A stretch of 64,000 bases of DNA from Amycolatopsis xylanica (GTDB taxonomy: Bacteria; Actinomycetota; Actinomycetes; Mycobacteriales; Pseudonocardiaceae): positions 186,001 through 250,000 of the forward strand of contig NZ_FNON01000005.1 of NCBI RefSeq assembly GCF_900107045.1, given 5' to 3'. This document shows, piece by piece, positions 33,167-41,147 of the stretch (positions are counted from its first letter, which is position 1; every line of letters begins with the position of its first letter). The position numbers and the translations under genes are program-made. The notes beneath the pieces were generated by a model that did not search any database, was not told the origin of the DNA, and was given only the letters and a program-made list of their open reading frames with translations.

Positions 33167-33883
33167 TCAGCGAATAACGCCTGCGCGCATCGCCAACGCC
33201 ACCATTTGAGCCCTGTCGCCGGTCCCGAGCTTGCGCCCGATGCGGGACAGGTGTGACTTCACCGTGAGCGCGGAGAGGCTGAGTTCCTCTCCGATCTCCT
33301 TGTTGGACTGGCCGTCGGCGACGAGCTGCAGCACCTCGACCTCGCGCGCGGAAAGCTCGCGCGGGGTGTTGTCGGTGCCGGCAACACGCGTGCCGGTGGC
33401 CAGGACCGGAGCCACGCTCGGGTCCGCGTACACGCCGCCCTCGAGCACCCTGCGCACGCCGTCGGTGACAACCACCGGCGACGCGGATTTCAGCAGGTAT
33501 GCCTGAGCTCCGGCCTGGAACGCCGACCTGACCGCGTACGGGTCGTCGGATGATGCGAGCACAACCACGCGAGGCCAGCCCTGGCTACGGAGTTCCGTAA
33601 CCAGCTCAATGCCGCTGCCATCGGGTAGGCCGAGATCGAGGATCGCCAGGTCGCACGGCCCAGTGGCCGTTGCCCTCGCCCTCGCCTCGGCCACCGTGGC
33701 GGCCTCGTGAACTGTGCCCGCACCCATTTGTGCGAGTCGTGCGGCTATTGCCTCCCTCAGCAGCGGGTGGTCATCGACCACCAGCACGGAAAAAAGCTCT
33801 TCCCGCGGGTGCGGAACCATGCTCGCCGGCAAAGCACCGGCTGGCGTGGATCGGACGGCCTGATTCAAGCCGACGGTAGCCAC
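33167..33883 (-). CDS. NarL/LuxR-family response regulator
   Basis: A 238-residue response regulator. After a ~30-residue N-terminal extension, the receiver starts FSVLVVDDHPLLREAIAARL; phosphoacceptor Asp83 is in LAILDLGLPDGSG; the Lys switch is in AYLLKSASP. The C-terminal LuxR helix-turn-helix has LSAREVEVLQLVADGQSNKE and LTVKSHLSRIGRKLG. GTG 33883 has GGGAGG seven bases upstream. No kinase gene is next to it, so it is an orphan here. A regulator at this place beside RNase D is, as I recall, conserved in actinobacteria. The role is not known to me. Confidence 0.92.
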   Translation of the reverse strand: MATVGLNQAVRSTPAGALPASMVPHPREELFSVLVVDDHPLLREAIAARLAQMGAGTVHEAATVAEARARATATGPCDLAILDLGLPDGSGIELVTELRSQGWPRVVVLASSDDPYAVRSAFQAGAQAYLLKSASPVVVTDGVRRVLEGGVYADPSVAPVLATGTRVAGTDNTPRELSAREVEVLQLVADGQSNKEIGEELSLSALTVKSHLSRIGRKLGTGDRAQMVALAMRAGVIR

Positions 33884-34638
33884 GTCACTACCTCCCTGGA
33901 GTCGGTCGTGCCCCCCGACCGGCACCGGGACCTTCGGCCGTTTAGCCGCGCCAGCTTTAGACCGAAAGTGGTGTCGTCGAAGGCACTGTAGCTGTCTGAG
34001 AGGCGTTTCGGGGGGATCGAACGGGTATCTATCTGGAACTAGTGGTTACTCAGCGGGTTCGTTGTCACACGATCGGGCTAGTGAACAGCCCGTGGCTAAC
34101 GGATCGCCCTGGGAACACGATGAAACCCCTTTGCCGGTTGCGGAGCGATCGTGCAGATGGCCCGTGCAACCGCCTCGGTCGCCTTTCATCCGCATGGAAA
34201 ACGCCGTTTTTGATGATTTCGGTGCGACACGCCGGGCGACGCGCGGAAGACCGCGCCCGCGCAGTGAACGGCATTCACCAAAACATGAAGAGAAGTTGAT
34301 CTTGTTGCGGTGAGTGACACGGCCGGGTTCACGATAGTGAACGGCCGCTGGCAAGCCGCCAGACGGGCTAGAGCGCTCAGGTGAACACCCGTATACCCCT
34401 GGGACGTGAAAACCCCTCACATCGGCACTGAGGGCGCGCGAATGGCCCAGCGTGTCACTCGGCCGCATGCCAGCCCGGCGCGGCGGGCCGCTCTCCCCGG
34501 GGTGCCGATCCGCACGGACGCCACTTTCGCGGCGCTGAGCGACACAAAAGCCCCGTTCGTTCCCTCCGGGAGCCCTTCAAGGTTGGGCAAATGCGACAAA
34601 GTGGGCTCGGCCAGCGGGTTGGGGGAAGTTTGAGCCCC

Positions 34639-34685
34639 GCGAGACCCGAGTTTCGGCCATCGAATGGCCCAAACTCGGGTCTCGC
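34639..34685. repeat. 47-base hairpin
   Basis: Arms of 15 bases (34639-34653 and 34671-34685) beginning GCGAGACCCGAGTTT pair perfectly; after one C-C mismatch a further GGCCAT/ATGGCC stem closes on a CGA loop. It is not a member of families A or B. No gene is nearby on either side, so it may be the end of an unannotated RNA or a relic repeat. Confidence 0.75.
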
Positions 34686-34831
34686 TTTGGTACGTGTCGC
34701 TGGGCGGTGCGGACCGAGCGCTCGCCGCCGACGGCTTGCGAACGGGTCCGCGAGCCGCCTAAGCCCGCGTGCTCGACACGAGGTGCCTGGGTGGTCGACA
34801 CGAGTGTCCGGGCGGGCGGGCGGGCGCGACG

Positions 34832-34883
34832 GGACAAGGGTGGCCCTTGTGAGGCTAGAAGTGACAAGGGCGCCCTTTGTCAC
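34832..34883. repeat. Paired GACAAGGG palindromes (family C)
   Basis: Two neighbouring palindromes, GACAAGGGTGGCCCTTG near 34833 and GTGACAAGGGC/GCCCTTTGTCAC at 34861-34883, spaced about 10 bases apart. The same unit occurs as a pair at about 5507-5565 and again at about 6416-6470, always doubled. Confidence 0.7.
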
Positions 34884-34929
34884 CTTGGGCTGTCACCTCG
34901 GGCGTGGCCAGGCGCCCGCGTTAGAGAGG

Positions 34930-34979
34930 GGGTCGTGAGTGGCGTGGCCGGTTCTAACCGGCCGGAACACTCACGAGCC
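34930..34979. terminator. Family-A palindrome carrying the DUF3000 stop codon
   Basis: Arms 34930-34953 and 34956-34979 with CT loop and a few mismatches in the middle of the stem. Read on the minus strand the right arm contributes GGC-TCG-TGA, the last codons of the DUF3000 gene (stop 34971-34973). Confidence 0.75.
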
Positions 34980-35534
34980 TTGGCGCTGGCCGAACATGGT
35001 CACGCCGACCGGCGGCAGGCCGACCACGCTCGACATGACCTGGCAGAACGCCTCGCCGTGCGGGCGGAGCTGGGCGTCCACCGGGGTCCAGGAGGCACGG
35101 AGCTCCAGGTCGTCGGTCCGCGGCGGGCCCGAGATGTCGCCGAAGCGGGCGGACGAGGTCTCCGTGACCGTCCCGCCCAGTGCCGTCCAGGTCGCGCCCG
35201 ACGCTTCCAGCGCGTCGGTCAGCCAGGACCAGCCCACGGCCGGGAGGAACGGGTCGGTCGCCAGCTCGCGGTCAAGCTCCGCGCGTACATAAAGGACGAG
35301 CCTGAGCACGCCGTCCCAGCCGTCTTGGCCGTCAGGGTCGTGCAGCAGCACCAGCCGCCCGGTGGCGAGCACGTCCGCCGGACCGGTGCTTTCGCAGCTG
35401 ATCGCGTACGACCACGGCGCGAGCCGCTGGGGCGCGCGCAGTGTTTCCAGCTCGAGTTCGCGGCGGGGAACCACCGAGCGCAGCGCGGCCACGGCTTCAC
35501 GGAACACCTCGGGCGCTTGCGTCATCGCGGTCAC
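34971..35534 (-). CDS. DUF3000 domain protein
   Basis: A 187-residue actinobacterial protein of unknown function. It has VFREAVAALRSVVPRRELEL, the block LAPWSYAISCES, ATGRLVLLHDPDGQDGWDG and VGWSWLTDALEASGA. In mycobacteria and Streptomyces its relative lies beside RNase D and hemE, as here. GTG 35534 is chosen because TACAGT sits exactly seven bases upstream, the pattern of a leaderless actinobacterial promoter; ATG 35525 in the same frame is an alternative. It is divergent from hemE with an 85-base gap. No catalytic motif is recognised. Confidence 0.88.
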   Translation of the reverse strand: MTAMTQAPEVFREAVAALRSVVPRRELELETLRAPQRLAPWSYAISCESTGPADVLATGRLVLLHDPDGQDGWDGVLRLVLYVRAELDRELATDPFLPAVGWSWLTDALEASGATWTALGGTVTETSSARFGDISGPPRTDDLELRASWTPVDAQLRPHGEAFCQVMSSVVGLPPVGVTMFGQRQGS

Positions 35535-35541
35535 GAATCCG

Positions 35542-35547
35542 ACTGTA
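35542..35547 (-). promoter_or_regulatory. -10 element of the DUF3000 gene, leaderless
   Basis: TACAGT on the minus strand, followed by seven bases and the GTG start. No ribosome site exists between, so the transcript probably starts at the start codon. Confidence 0.55.
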
Positions 35548-35606
35548 AGGCGGGAACCTGCCGAAGCCGAGGTAGACGCGCCGAGAAGCCGCTCAGCCGA
35601 GAGCCA

Positions 35607-35612
35607 TACGAT
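35607..35612 (+). promoter_or_regulatory. -10 element of hemE, leaderless
   Basis: TACGAT, then seven bases (GTAAACG), then ATG 35620. No Shine-Dalgarno sequence is present, which supports a leaderless hemE-hemY-chdC transcript. Confidence 0.55.
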
Positions 35613-35619
35613 GTAAACG

Positions 35620-36669
35620 ATGTCTCCTACACTCCAGACGCGGCGCCGCGCACTGCCCGACGCCCCCTTCCTCGTGGCGGCCGCCGGCGGCAAGCCCTCG
35701 CGGCTCCCCGTGTGGTTCATGCGCCAGGCAGGCCGTTCGCTGCCCGAGTACCGCGCGCTCCGTGAGGGCGTGGCCATGCTCGACGCCTGCTTCGACCCCG
35801 AGATGCTCGCCGAGATCACCCTGCAGCCGATCCGGCGGCACGGCGTGGACGCGGCGATCCTGTTCAGCGACATCGTCGTGCCGCTGAAGGCCGCCGGTGT
35901 CGACATCGACATCGTGCCCGGCACCGGCCCGGTGGTCGCGTCGCCGGTGCGCGACAAGGCCGCCGTCCAGGCGCTCCCGGTGCTCGAAGCCGACCAGGTC
36001 GGCAAGGTCGCCGAGGGCGTCGGGCTGCTGGTCGAGCGCCTCGGCGAGACGCCGCTGATCGGCTTCGCCGGCGCGCCGTTCACGCTCGCCTCCTATCTCA
36101 TCGAGGGCGGGCCGAGCCGCAACCACGAGCACACCAAGGCGCTCATGCACTCCGAGCCGGAGGTCTGGCACGCGCTCGCCGACCGGCTCGCCGAGGTCGC
36201 GCTGACCTTCCTCCGCGCGCAGCTCGACGCCGGGGTCGACGCGATCCAGCTGTTCGACTCCTGGGCCGGGGCGCTCTCGGAGCGGGACTACCGCGAGTTC
36301 GTGCTGCCGCACTCGGCCAAGGTGCTGGCAGGCGTCGCCGAGTACGGCGTGCCGAGGATCCACTTCGGCGTCGGCACCGGCGAGCTGCTGGCCGCCATGC
36401 GCGACGCGGGCGCGGACGTCGTCGGCGTCGACTGGCGCATCCCGCTCGACGAGGCCGTCCGCAGGCTCGGCGGCGACGCCGTCGTCCAGGGCAACCTCGA
36501 CCCGGCGCTGCTGCACGCGTCGTGGCCGGTGCTCGAGGCCGAGGTCCGGCGGATCGCCGACGAGGGCCGCGCGGCCAGCGGGCACATCTTCAACCTCGGC
36601 CACGGGGTGCTGCCCGGCGTCGAGCCCGAGGTGCTGACCAAGGTCGTCGAGCTGGTCCATTCGCTGTGA
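35620..36669 (+). CDS. hemE: Uroporphyrinogen decarboxylase
   Basis: A 349-residue enzyme that removes four carboxyl groups from uroporphyrinogen III to give coproporphyrinogen III. The substrate-binding motif LPVWFMRQAGRSLPEYR is near residue 28, and GFAGAPFTLASYLIEGG near 148 matches the second family signature; the catalytic Asp is expected in LFSDIVVPL. It is first in the haem operon hemE-hemY-chdC, overlapping hemY by four bases. Start ATG 35620 agrees with the family N-terminus. This is the coproporphyrin-dependent branch used by Gram-positive bacteria. Confidence 0.97.
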   Translation: MSPTLQTRRRALPDAPFLVAAAGGKPSRLPVWFMRQAGRSLPEYRALREGVAMLDACFDPEMLAEITLQPIRRHGVDAAILFSDIVVPLKAAGVDIDIVPGTGPVVASPVRDKAAVQALPVLEADQVGKVAEGVGLLVERLGETPLIGFAGAPFTLASYLIEGGPSRNHEHTKALMHSEPEVWHALADRLAEVALTFLRAQLDAGVDAIQLFDSWAGALSERDYREFVLPHSAKVLAGVAEYGVPRIHFGVGTGELLAAMRDAGADVVGVDWRIPLDEAVRRLGGDAVVQGNLDPALLHASWPVLEAEVRRIADEGRAASGHIFNLGHGVLPGVEPEVLTKVVELVHSL

Positions 36670-38045
36670 GGACGGTCGCGGTCGTCGGCGGTGGCATCTC
36701 CGGGATGACCGCCGCGTACCGGCTGCGCCAGTCACTCGGTGACGCGGCCGAGATCGTGGTCTTCGACTCGGCCACGGCACTCGGCGGCAAGCTGCGCACG
36801 ATCGAACTCGCCGGTCAGGCCTATGACGTCGGCGCCGAGGCCTTCCTCGCGCGCCGCCCCGAGATGCTCGCGCTCGTCCAGGAAATCGGGCTGGACGCTC
36901 AGCTCACGCACCCGACCGGCGCGCGGGCGACCATCCGCGCGGGCGGGACTTCGCGTGGCCTGCCGCCGGGCACCGTCATGGGCGTGCCCGCGTCGGCCGA
37001 AGCCGTCGCCGGGATCCTGTCGGAAACGGGCCGCCAGGCCGTCGCCGCCGAGGCGACCCTGCCGCTGTCCCTGCCGGACCGGGACGTTCCGCTGGGCAGG
37101 CTGCTGCGCGACCGGTTCGGCGACGAACTGGTCGACCGGCTCGTCGACCCGCTGCTCGGCGGCGTCTACGCCGGGGGAGCGGACGGCCTCGGCCTGCGCG
37201 CGACCATGCCGGGCCTGGCCGCCGCCGTGGCCAAGGGTGCCGGCTCGCTGACCGCGGCCGCGGCGGCGCAACTGCCGAAATCCCGCAGCACCGCGCCGGT
37301 GTTCGGCACGACCGTCGGCGGCCTCAGCACGGTGATCGACCGTCTCGCCGAGCTGGCCAAGGCCGACGTCCGGCTCGGGCTTCCGGTGCGCTCGCTCCGG
37401 CGATCTGCCGACGGATGGCGCCTCGAGATCGGGGCGACCACGTCCACCGAGGTCAGGGAGTTCGACGCGGTCGTGCTCGCCGTCCCGGCGCCGTCCGCGC
37501 GCAAGCTCCTCGACGGGATCGTGCCCGCCGCGTCGGCGGCGTTCGGCGAGATCGAGCTGGCGTCGATGGCCGTGGTGGCGATGGCGTTGCCCGAAGGCGC
37601 CGAGCTGCCGGACATCTCCGGCATCCTGATCGGCGCTGGCGAACGGGACTCCGCGGGCAAGCCGTTCGCGGCGAAGGCGTTCACCTTCTCGACGCGCAAG
37701 TGGGCCCACTACGGCGACGGGCCGGTCCTGGTCCGCGGCTCCGTCGGCCGGTTCGGCGAGGAGCGGGTCCTGCAGGTCGACGACTCGGAGCTCATCGCCG
37801 CCGTCCGGCGTGATCTGGCCGATCTCACCGGCGTCACGGCCGAGCCGGTCGAGACGATCGTCACCCGCTGGGGTGGCGGGCTGCCGCAATACGGCGCCGG
37901 GCATCTGGACCGCGTCGACCGCATCGAGCGGGCCGTCGGCGAAATCCCAGGTCTGGCCGTCGCGGGCGCGACACTGCACGGGGTGGGACTACCCGCTTGT
38001 GTGGCCACGGCGACGACGGCGGTCAACCGGCTTCTGACAAGATGA
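36666..38045 (+). CDS. hemY: Coproporphyrinogen III oxidase / protoporphyrinogen oxidase (HemY type)
   Basis: A 459-residue FAD enzyme. It starts RTVAVVGGGISGMTAAYRLRQ, the FAD dinucleotide fold, with VFDSATALGGKLRT next, and ends with the FAD-contacting segment GLAVAGATLHGVGLPACV. In actinobacteria this protein oxidises coproporphyrinogen III to coproporphyrin III (also named CgoX), which fits the ChdC gene downstream. GTG 36666 overlaps the hemE stop as GTGA. Its own TGA overlaps the next ATG. Confidence 0.94.
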   Translation: MRTVAVVGGGISGMTAAYRLRQSLGDAAEIVVFDSATALGGKLRTIELAGQAYDVGAEAFLARRPEMLALVQEIGLDAQLTHPTGARATIRAGGTSRGLPPGTVMGVPASAEAVAGILSETGRQAVAAEATLPLSLPDRDVPLGRLLRDRFGDELVDRLVDPLLGGVYAGGADGLGLRATMPGLAAAVAKGAGSLTAAAAAQLPKSRSTAPVFGTTVGGLSTVIDRLAELAKADVRLGLPVRSLRRSADGWRLEIGATTSTEVREFDAVVLAVPAPSARKLLDGIVPAASAAFGEIELASMAVVAMALPEGAELPDISGILIGAGERDSAGKPFAAKAFTFSTRKWAHYGDGPVLVRGSVGRFGEERVLQVDDSELIAAVRRDLADLTGVTAEPVETIVTRWGGGLPQYGAGHLDRVDRIERAVGEIPGLAVAGATLHGVGLPACVATATTAVNRLLTR

Positions 38046-38743
38046 ATGGCATGGCGCGGCTGAACTACACCGAACTCAACGACACGATCCGCTACACCGC
38101 TTGGTCGGTCTTCCGGGCCGAGCCCGGCAAGCTGGGTGAGGATCGCGGCGACGCCGCGCGGGAGACCGCCGAATACCTCGACGCGCTCGAGGACAAGGGC
38201 GTGGTCGTGCGCGGGGTCTACGACCTCGCGGGCATGCGCGCCGACGCCGACTTCATGATCTGGTGGCACGCCGAAGAGGTCGAGCAGGTGCAGGCCGCGT
38301 ACAGCGGGTTCCGACGCACGCCGCTCGGCCGCGCGTCGGTCCCGGTCTGGAGCCAGATGGCGCTGCACCGGCCCGCCGAGTTCAACAAGAGCCACATCCC
38401 GGCGTTCCTCGCCGGTGAGGACGCGCGCAAGTACGTCTGCGTCTATCCGTTCGTGCGCTCCTACGACTGGTACCTGCTGCCCGACGACGAGCGCCGCAAG
38501 ATGCTCGCCGACCACGGCAAGGCCGCCCGCGGCTACCCGGACGTCCGCGCGAACACGGTCTCGTCGTTCGCGCTCGGCGACTACGAGTGGATCCTCGCCT
38601 TCGAGGCCGACGAGCTGCACCGCATCGTCGACCTGATGCGTGACCTGCGCGCCACGGAGGCCCGCCGTCACGTCCGGGAAGAGATCCCGTTCTACACCGG
38701 CCCGCGCGTGCCGCCCGCCGAGCTCATCGCGAACCTGCCGTAG
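38042..38743 (+). CDS. chdC: Coproheme decarboxylase (HemQ/ChdC)
   Basis: A 233-residue chlorite-dismutase-fold protein that converts coproheme to haem b using peroxide. Diagnostic blocks are LHRPAEFNKSHIPAFLAGE and CVYPFVRSYDWYLLPDDERR, the latter holding the catalytic Tyr of actinobacterial ChdC, then RGYPDVRANTVSSFALGDYE. ATG 38042 overlaps the hemY stop (ATGA); ATG 38051 (MARLNYTELN) matches the start of mycobacterial relatives better and may be the true one. It completes the haem operon; the ferrochelatase CpfC is not in the window. Confidence 0.96.
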   Translation: MNGMARLNYTELNDTIRYTAWSVFRAEPGKLGEDRGDAARETAEYLDALEDKGVVVRGVYDLAGMRADADFMIWWHAEEVEQVQAAYSGFRRTPLGRASVPVWSQMALHRPAEFNKSHIPAFLAGEDARKYVCVYPFVRSYDWYLLPDDERRKMLADHGKAARGYPDVRANTVSSFALGDYEWILAFEADELHRIVDLMRDLRATEARRHVREEIPFYTGPRVPPAELIANLP

Positions 38744-40026
38744 TGATCACCGGCAGCGAATCGGTACTGCCCGGACCGTTCCGGGTCGCGCGCGCGGCGG
38801 CGCTGAGCATCGAGGCCGCCACCGACGCCGCGGGGGAACTACTGCGGCTGCGCGGAATCGCGCCCGGTGAGGTCACTGTGGACACTCGCCACGCGGCGGC
38901 CGCGTTCCACAGCGAGGCGTACCTGCTCAAGGCGTTCTCCCCGGACGGCGGCGATCTCTGGGCGCCGCTTTCCGGGAATTACCAGGCGCGTGACGGCTGG
39001 GTGCGGCTGCACTGCAACTACCCGCACCACGCCGACGCGGTCTGCTGGGGACTCGGTGTGCCGCCGACCGTTGAGGCGGTCACGGCCGCGGTGGCGAAGC
39101 GGTCCGCGCACGACGTGCAGGAAGCCGTGATCGCGGCGGGTGGCGCGGCCGCGCTCATGCGGTCGCCCGAGGACTGGGCCGCTCATCCGCAAGGCCAAGC
39201 GGTCGGCGCGCTTCCCCTGACCGGGCACGACGTCATCGGCGATGGGCCGAAGCGCGAGTTGTGGGAGTCGGATCGGCCACTCGGCGGCATTCGCGTGCTG
39301 GATCTGACCCACGTCATCGCGGGCCCGGTCGCCGGGCGGGTGCTCGCCGCGCACGGCGCGAACGTGCTGCATCTCGGCGCCGCGCATCTGCCGACCGTCG
39401 CGCCGCTGGTGATGGACACCGGCATGGGCAAGAAGTCCGCGTACCTGAACCTGACCACCGAGGCAGGCCGGGCCAAGCTGTGGAAGATGGTCGCGCGCGC
39501 GGACGTGCTGCTGCAGTCGTTCCGGCCGGGTGCGTTGCCGCGCTTGGGTTTCACGCCCGAGAAGCTGGCGGCCGTCAGGCCTGGCTTGATCATCGCCGAC
39601 CTCAGCGCGTACGGCTGGACGGGACCGTGGGCACGCCGCCGCGGGTTCGACAGCCTCGTGCAGCTCGCGACGGGCATCGCCGCCGAGCAGGGGATGGACG
39701 AGCCTCGGCCGTTGCCGGTGCAGGCACTCGACCACGCGACGGGCTGGCTCGCCGCCGCCGGGATCATGGAAGCGGTGCGCGCGCAGGTCGCCGAGGGTGG
39801 CACCCGGCATGTCCGGCTCGCGCTGGCGAGGACCGCGTCTTGGCTGGATTCGCTGGGGCGCAAGGATCCCGCGGGCGAGATGCCGGACGTGTCCGATCTG
39901 CTGGAGAAGGTGGACAGTCAGTTCGGCGAGCTGACCAGGGTCAAGGTGCCCGGCGAGCTGCCCGGCGGGAATCCTTTTTGGACGAACGCCTCGCATCTAC
40001 CCGGCAGTGATCCGCTTTCCTGGTAG
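38743..40026 (+). CDS. CaiB/BaiF-family CoA transferase
   Basis: A 427-residue class III CoA transferase homologue. The family blocks are IRVLDLTHVIAGPVAGRVLA in the second half, DTGMGKKSAYLNL where family members carry the RGK(R/K)S element, ADVLLQSFRPGALPRLGF, and DLSAYGWTGPW. The usual first domain is present but divergent, which makes the order look permuted or fused. GTG 38743 shares a base with the chdC stop, so it is the fourth gene of the haem operon. Its 3' end overlaps the convergent gene at 39997 by 30 bases. A role in haem synthesis is not known; substrate is unknown. Confidence 0.82.
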   Translation: MITGSESVLPGPFRVARAAALSIEAATDAAGELLRLRGIAPGEVTVDTRHAAAAFHSEAYLLKAFSPDGGDLWAPLSGNYQARDGWVRLHCNYPHHADAVCWGLGVPPTVEAVTAAVAKRSAHDVQEAVIAAGGAAALMRSPEDWAAHPQGQAVGALPLTGHDVIGDGPKRELWESDRPLGGIRVLDLTHVIAGPVAGRVLAAHGANVLHLGAAHLPTVAPLVMDTGMGKKSAYLNLTTEAGRAKLWKMVARADVLLQSFRPGALPRLGFTPEKLAAVRPGLIIADLSAYGWTGPWARRRGFDSLVQLATGIAAEQGMDEPRPLPVQALDHATGWLAAAGIMEAVRAQVAEGGTRHVRLALARTASWLDSLGRKDPAGEMPDVSDLLEKVDSQFGELTRVKVPGELPGGNPFWTNASHLPGSDPLSW

Positions 40027-40347
40027 CCAGCGCCGTTTCGGCTTCTTGAGGTCGCCGCGCTCGATGAGCCACTTCGCGAACCGCTCCGCGTCGTCGCGTG
40101 CCCGGGTTCCTTCGAACTTCGGGTATTCGACGGCGTAGACCTCGAACAGCTCCCCGAACCGCGCGCCGAGTTCCTCCGGAATGTCCGGCCGGAGATAGCC
40201 GACGACGCGCTTTCGCTTATTGCGCAACACGATCACCTCGGCGCGCACACGGTCCGGGTCGAACCCGGACGGTGGAACGCCGCCCGCGAGCAGCGCGCGC
40301 AGTAGCTTCCCCTGCTGCGCCGCAAGCCGCTCGCGGGCGGACGTCAT
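39997..40347 (-). CDS. Small basic protein, probable partner of the DUF692 enzyme
   Basis: A 116-residue, Arg/Lys-rich soluble protein (for example VLRNKRKRVVGYLRP and KKPKRRWLPGKR at the C-terminus). It contains RFGELFEVYAVEYPKFEG and RDDAERFAKWLIERG. I recall similar sequences as the SCO6045-like C-terminal domain found beside DUF692 genes, but this is from memory. Its ATG overlaps the DUF692 stop (ATGA at 40344-40347), so it is made with that enzyme. In characterised MNIO systems the enzyme needs a partner that recruits the precursor peptide; this protein is the obvious candidate. Its 3' end runs 30 bases into the convergent CoA-transferase gene. Confidence 0.75.
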   Translation of the reverse strand: MTSARERLAAQQGKLLRALLAGGVPPSGFDPDRVRAEVIVLRNKRKRVVGYLRPDIPEELGARFGELFEVYAVEYPKFEGTRARDDAERFAKWLIERGDLKKPKRRWLPGKRITAG

Positions 40348-41147
40348 CGGGTGACCGCCTTCCGGATGGCGGCCAGTTCCGACGTGAGTTCGGCGTCGGA
40401 CGGGTAGTTGTCGTCGCGTTCGAGCAGCATGCCCGGAGGGTCCACTCTGGACCGGAGCTCGCCGAGAAGTTCCAGCACCTGCGGGAAAATCGGGTGCGCG
40501 TGCGTGTCGTGATAGATGCCGTCGCGCTCGACACCGCCTGCCATGTGCACGTACGCCAGCTGCTCCCACGGGATGTCGTCGAGGAACGCGAGCGGGTCGG
40601 TGCCCAGGTTGCGCGCGGTCGCGTAGAGGTTCGCGACGTCGATGATCAGCAGGCAGCCGGTGCGTTCGGTCAGTTCGCACAGGAACTGGGGCTCGGTCAG
40701 CTCGGCGTCCGGCCACTCGAAGACGGCCGCGATGTTCTCCATCGCGAAGGGAACGCCCACAATGGACTGAGTCAGTTTGACATTGTCCACCAAGACATCC
40801 AGCGCGTCACGAGTACGCGGGACCGGGATCAGATGGCCGGCGTCGAGCCCGCCGGCGCGCACGAAGCACACGTGGTCGCTGGCCATCGGCGCGCCGAGTT
40901 CTTCGGTGATCGCGGCGAGATGCTCGACGCGCGTGGTGTCGACCGGCTCCGCTCCGCCCAGTGAAAGCGAAACCGCGTGCGGGAGGATGGGGAGCCCGAG
41001 CCCCGTGAGGGACTCGGGCAGGTGCTCGGCGTGGAGGTTCTCGGCGACGACCTCGACCCAGTCGACACCCGGGATCCGGGCGATCGAAAGGTCCAGTTCG
41101 GGCCGCCAGCCGATCCCCACGCCGAGCTTCCCCCGCTGGTCAGCCAC
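40344..41147 (-). CDS. DUF692/MNIO family multinuclear non-haem iron enzyme
   Basis: A 267-residue TIM-barrel protein of the MbnB/TglH family. The metal-ligand pattern is complete: Glu36 (VVAENLH), His57 (LPHAVSLSLGG), Asp91-His92 (SDHVCF), Glu137-Asn138 (MENIA), Asp170/Asn173 (IIDVANLY), His201 (YVHMAGG), Asp214/His216/His218 (HDTHAHPI) and Glu243-Asp245 (LLERDDNYP). Known members use two or three iron ions to modify Cys or backbone amides in ribosomal peptides. GTG 41147 lies within the last codons of the Cys-tailed membrane protein gene (8-base overlap), and the stop overlaps the partner gene. Its substrate is very likely the Cys tail of that membrane protein. Confidence 0.9.
   Translation of the reverse strand: MADQRGKLGVGIGWRPELDLSIARIPGVDWVEVVAENLHAEHLPESLTGLGLPILPHAVSLSLGGAEPVDTTRVEHLAAITEELGAPMASDHVCFVRAGGLDAGHLIPVPRTRDALDVLVDNVKLTQSIVGVPFAMENIAAVFEWPDAELTEPQFLCELTERTGCLLIIDVANLYATARNLGTDPLAFLDDIPWEQLAYVHMAGGVERDGIYHDTHAHPIFPQVLELLGELRSRVDPPGMLLERDDNYPSDAELTSELAAIRKAVTR

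Larger units (their letters stand above)
33884..34970. other. ~1.1-kb region without a convincing gene, rich in hairpins
   Basis: Short frames exist on both strands but none has a ribosome site together with family-like sequence or the third-position GC bias of the neighbours. It holds the leader of the response regulator gene; a bulged hairpin GTTCAC-GATA-GTGAAC with outer GGCC arms (34321-34346); a sequence like the right block of the 5.6-kb repeat (CACTTTCGCGGCGCTGAGCG, about 34522); a very strong hairpin (34639-34685); two GACAAGGG-type palindromes (34832-34883); and a family-A palindrome at its end. The left half is visibly richer in A/T than the genes on each side. Confidence 0.6.

Noticed and set aside
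34046..34468. Short open frames in the 33.9-34.9-kb interval
   Set aside because: No ribosome site, no hydrophobic or family pattern, and weak third-position GC bias.
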